Positions 41,874 to 43,925 of a DNA stretch of 43,925 nt are shown one piece after another (within the stretch, counting starts at the first letter, position 1; the number at the start of each line of letters is the position of its first letter). The position numbers and the translations under genes are program-made. A model generated the notes under the pieces. The model saw only the letters and a program-made list of their open reading frames with translations, was not told the DNA's origin and did no database searches. The DNA is from Bacillota bacterium. Its GTDB lineage: Bacteria > Bacillota > Clostridia > DSM-8532. The DNA lies in NCBI GenBank assembly GCA_022702935.2, contig JAKIML020000107.1:1-43925 (forward strand). Reading direction: 5' to 3'.

Positions 41874-43583
41874 TTAACCTTTGGCAAGTGTATTTTTTGT
41901 GCGGCAGAGCGCAAAGTACTCCTGTTCCAGAGCCTTCTTGATTTCCTCATCCTTGCAACTGTCAATTTTGGAAGACAGCTCGGCAAGACGCATCTCCAAA
42001 ACCATGAGCTTAAGTGCCGGATCCTCGGGTGCTGGTTTGTCAGGGATTGGTTCTTCCCGCTTTTCCCTGGTCTTCTCCTGTTCATAGTCCTTCAAGGTTC
42101 CCTCATAGGTGAACATTTTCTTATCCTCAAAGATGAGCAGGCGCTGTCCCACATTCTCCACAAATCGACGGTCATGGGAAACGAGGAGGAGGGTACCGCT
42201 ATATTCGCACAGAACCTGTTCCATAGCCTCCATGGAGTAGACATCCAGGTAGTTGGTGGGCTCGTCAAGAATGATAAAATTGGCATCGGAGGCCAGAATC
42301 CGGGCCAGGGAGACCTTTACCTTTTCACCGCCGCTCAAAACCGAGACCTTCTTATAGACCTCCTCCCGGGCGATTAAAAGCCGCGCCAGGAGCGTTCGAA
42401 CCTCATGCTCAGGCTTATGACTTTGGGCCATCACATTTTCAAGGATGGTCTGCTCAAAGTTCAGATGGGAGAAATCCTGCCTGAAATATCCCATTTTTAT
42501 GCCCGGTGAGAGGACCAGACTCTTTGTCTCGCACTGGTTTGAGGCGACCTTTAATAGAAGCTCCACAAAAGTGGTTTTTCCTGAACCATTAGGTCCCAGG
42601 AGTACAGTTCTTTTCCCGGTAGGTATCTCAAAGCTTGCCTTTTCCAGCAGCTTAAGCCCCGGATAGCCCAAATCCAGATCCCTGGCCTTTACCGCCGTTT
42701 GGGAAACCGGGTTTTTCACTTGCTGGAAGGACATTTTAACGGTGATGGGATCCTCGGGGCGCTCCTTGACCTCCAGATGCTCAATTCTTGAACGAAGGGC
42801 ATCCACATGTTTCGAGAGATGCTGCTGAATCTCAGTGGAGCTCCGCTTATGAAGGCGGGCCTCTGAATTTCCCATCCGCTTTGGCGTCTTTCGTATGGAA
42901 CGGATATGCTCCTTGCGTTCAACAATTCGATACTCTAAACGTTTTTTCTCCTTAACATAGGCCTCATATTCGAAGCACTGGCGGCGGTAATTCTGCTCTT
43001 TTTGTTCCAGATAGGAGGTATAGTTGCCTTTATAGCTTCTGACAGTGCCGTTAGCAATCTCCAGAATACTATTGCAGAGATTATCCAACAGGCTTCTGTC
43101 GTGGGAAACCAGAAGCAGGGCGCCTTTATAGGATTGGAGCTCTTTTTCTACAATACTTGCGGCTTCCATGTCCATATTGCTGGTGGGCTCGTCAGCTAAA
43201 AGCAAGCCCGCCCCAGGATCAAATCCAAGCGCAAACCTGGCTCTGGACTTCTCGCCACCGCTCATATTCTGATGAAGGGCACCGGGATCCACCCCAAGGG
43301 TGGAGGCCAGCCTTTCCTCCTTAAGGGGAGTGAGGGTTCCTGCAGTCACCTCGGGAACGCCGTCATCCTGCTGCGTGAGAATACTTAAGCGGGTATAGAC
43401 CTTGACCTGTCCCTGATCAGGGGGCTCAAGGCCGGCCAGAATCTTGAGCAGCGTGCTTTTTCCGGCTCCATTGGCGCCCACCAGGCCGATACGATCACCC
43501 GAGTAAATTTTAAGAGATACATCCGATAGAATTTGATATTCGCCATAGGCTTTACTGATTTTGTCACAGCTTAACAATAGCAT
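41874..43583 (-). CDS. ABC-F ATPase, antibiotic-resistance (ribosome protection) type
   Basis: 569 residues, two ATPase domains and no membrane segment. Domain 1: GANGAGKST, signature MSGGEKSRAR, LLLADEPTSNMD. Domain 2: GPNGSGKTT, LSGGEKVKVS, FIILDEPTNYLD. The inter-domain linker contains KTPKRMGNSEARLHKRSS, similar to the linker of clostridial ARE ABC-F proteins related to Vga/VmlR, whose tip reaches the ribosome's peptidyl transferase centre. Such proteins displace lincosamides, streptogramins A or pleuromutilins; the spectrum here cannot be read from sequence. The start codon lies directly after an attenuator terminator, the usual control of this gene group. Confidence 0.88.
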   Translation of the reverse strand: MLLLSCDKISKAYGEYQILSDVSLKIYSGDRIGLVGANGAGKSTLLKILAGLEPPDQGQVKVYTRLSILTQQDDGVPEVTAGTLTPLKEERLASTLGVDPGALHQNMSGGEKSRARFALGFDPGAGLLLADEPTSNMDMEAASIVEKELQSYKGALLLVSHDRSLLDNLCNSILEIANGTVRSYKGNYTSYLEQKEQNYRRQCFEYEAYVKEKKRLEYRIVERKEHIRSIRKTPKRMGNSEARLHKRSSTEIQQHLSKHVDALRSRIEHLEVKERPEDPITVKMSFQQVKNPVSQTAVKARDLDLGYPGLKLLEKASFEIPTGKRTVLLGPNGSGKTTFVELLLKVASNQCETKSLVLSPGIKMGYFRQDFSHLNFEQTILENVMAQSHKPEHEVRTLLARLLIAREEVYKKVSVLSGGEKVKVSLARILASDANFIILDEPTNYLDVYSMEAMEQVLCEYSGTLLLVSHDRRFVENVGQRLLIFEDKKMFTYEGTLKDYEQEKTREKREEPIPDKPAPEDPALKLMVLEMRLAELSSKIDSCKDEEIKKALEQEYFALCRTKNTLAKG

Positions 43584-43619
43584 AAAAAAACCTCCCTGAG
43601 CTTATGCTGCCGGAAGGTT
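43584..43619 (-). terminator. Attenuator terminator at the ABC-F start
   Basis: On the minus strand AACCTTCC (43619-43612) pairs with GGGAGGTT (43596-43589), 15-base loop, followed by seven T residues (43590-43584) and then the ATG. The 3' arm holds the ribosome binding site, so the helix blocks both transcription and translation. Confidence 0.8.
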
Positions 43620-43704
43620 GACAAGAGCATGATTAAGCTATAAATAAAGAACAGCCTAAAAAAGAATGGTCCACACTATAAATCTGCCAATTCCGGTAGC
43701 ATAA
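43602..43704 (-). promoter_or_regulatory. Anti-terminator pairing in the ABC-F leader
   Basis: TTATGCTACCGGAA (43704-43691 on the minus strand) can pair with TTCCGGCAGCATAA (43615-43602), 13 of 14 positions. This would destroy the terminator's 5' arm. The two folds exclude each other, as needed for attenuation. Confidence 0.65.
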
Positions 43705-43728
43705 ACGATACTTCAATAAAGTATTCAT
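43633..43728 (-). CDS. Possible leader peptide of the ABC-F gene
   Basis: A 31-codon frame (MNTLLKYRLCYRNWQIYSVD and on) starts at 43728 and spans the upstream anti-terminator arm, at about codons 9-13. A ribosome stalled here by a drug could change which helix forms. No clear ribosome site precedes it. The frame is open further upstream (an ATG at 43809 would give 58 codons). The existence of a leader peptide is expected from related resistance genes; this particular one is uncertain. Confidence 0.3.
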   Translation of the reverse strand: MNTLLKYRLCYRNWQIYSVDHSFLGCSLFIA

Positions 43729-43824
43729 TTTAAAATCGTCCGAAATTAGCAAATCATCATTAGTCTCGGGACCTTTTCCTTTCTTAAGATTTACACCACA
43801 CTTATTCATGGTGCATTCATTAGC

Positions 43825-43853
43825 ATCATAGCATGGGCTGCCATCGACGTCAA
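43825..43853 (-). promoter_or_regulatory. Promoter of the ABC-F gene
   Basis: On the minus strand TTGACG (43853-43848), a 17-base spacer and TATGAT (43830-43825). The start point near 43818 gives a leader of about 235 bases. The 70 bases beyond it up to the window edge hold nothing I can identify. Confidence 0.65.
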
Positions 43854-43925
43854 GACTTACAGTACTGAACGATAGCGTCAATTTACTGTAGGAAAAAGAA
43901 GAAAAGAATCATCCTGATATCGTGT

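Noticed and set aside
43729-43881. 82-codon version of the frame upstream of the ABC-F gene
   Set aside because: Its start would lie upstream of the predicted transcription start near 43818, and no ribosome site is seen; only a shorter leader peptide is considered.
1-43925. CRISPR arrays, rRNA, tRNA, insertion sequences, prophage genes and integrase sites
   Set aside because: I looked for direct repeats with regular spacers, transposase or integrase motifs and tRNA-like folds and found none. A tRNA or CRISPR scanner would be more reliable than reading by eye.

Overview
The window looks like chromosomal DNA of an anaerobic, endospore-forming member of the Clostridia (Firmicutes). The evidence is the spoIIA operon (spoIIAA-spoIIAB-sigF), maturases for an [FeFe] hydrogenase (hydE, hydG), the Gram-positive order alaS / HIT / rpsU / yqeY / recJ / rel / dtd / hemZ, lipoprotein signals in place of periplasmic ones, strong AGGAGG-type ribosome binding sites and factor-independent terminators. 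No tRNA, rRNA, CRISPR array, insertion sequence or phage gene was recognised.

Layout. 1-1.8 kb: the start of a leftward gene (possibly a glycosyltransferase), then an uncharacterised protein and a glycosyltransferase in one operon. 1.86-3.4 kb: the spoIIA operon. 3.4-7.1 kb: a DUF1015 protein, a 58-residue peptide, an MFS exporter and a small lipoprotein. 7.1-10.2 kb: an AT-richer accessory patch with a frameshifted S-layer-homology protein, a coding remnant, a DUF5050 lipoprotein and a broken partial copy of the S-layer gene's tail. 10.2-13.4 kb: a promoter, a structured leader ending in a terminator, then a TM1266-like regulator, hydE and hydG. 13.4-24.5 kb: housekeeping genes. 24.6-28.3 kb: a flavin reductase, three proteins without known function and a lipoprotein that is a metal-site-degenerate relative of class B1 metallo-beta-lactamases. 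28.6-34.3 kb: a complete oligopeptide ABC transporter. 34.3-39.5 kb: a small membrane protein and a complete BMP/nucleoside-type ABC transporter. 39.5-43.9 kb: a metallophosphoesterase, an ECF S component coupled to a P-loop kinase, and an ABC-F ATPase.

How the parts work together. The spoIIA genes form the forespore sigma-F switch. The uncharacterised proteins at 287-970 and 25994-26806 resemble each other, and each is preceded by an exact AC-N17-CATANNNTA sequence, the sigma-K consensus known from Bacillus. This suggests a late mother-cell, spore-surface role. The hyd genes build the hydrogenase H-cluster; hydF and the hydrogenase itself are not in this window. The two ABC systems import peptides and probably nucleosides.

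Three leaders look like transcription attenuators: before the hyd operon (+), before the ECF/kinase pair (-), and before the ABC-F gene (-). None matches a riboswitch class I can recognise. They, the paired sigma-K-like genes and the degenerate lactamase are the best candidates for undescribed biology here. All promoter, terminator and RNA-fold calls were made by eye, without energy calculation or database search.
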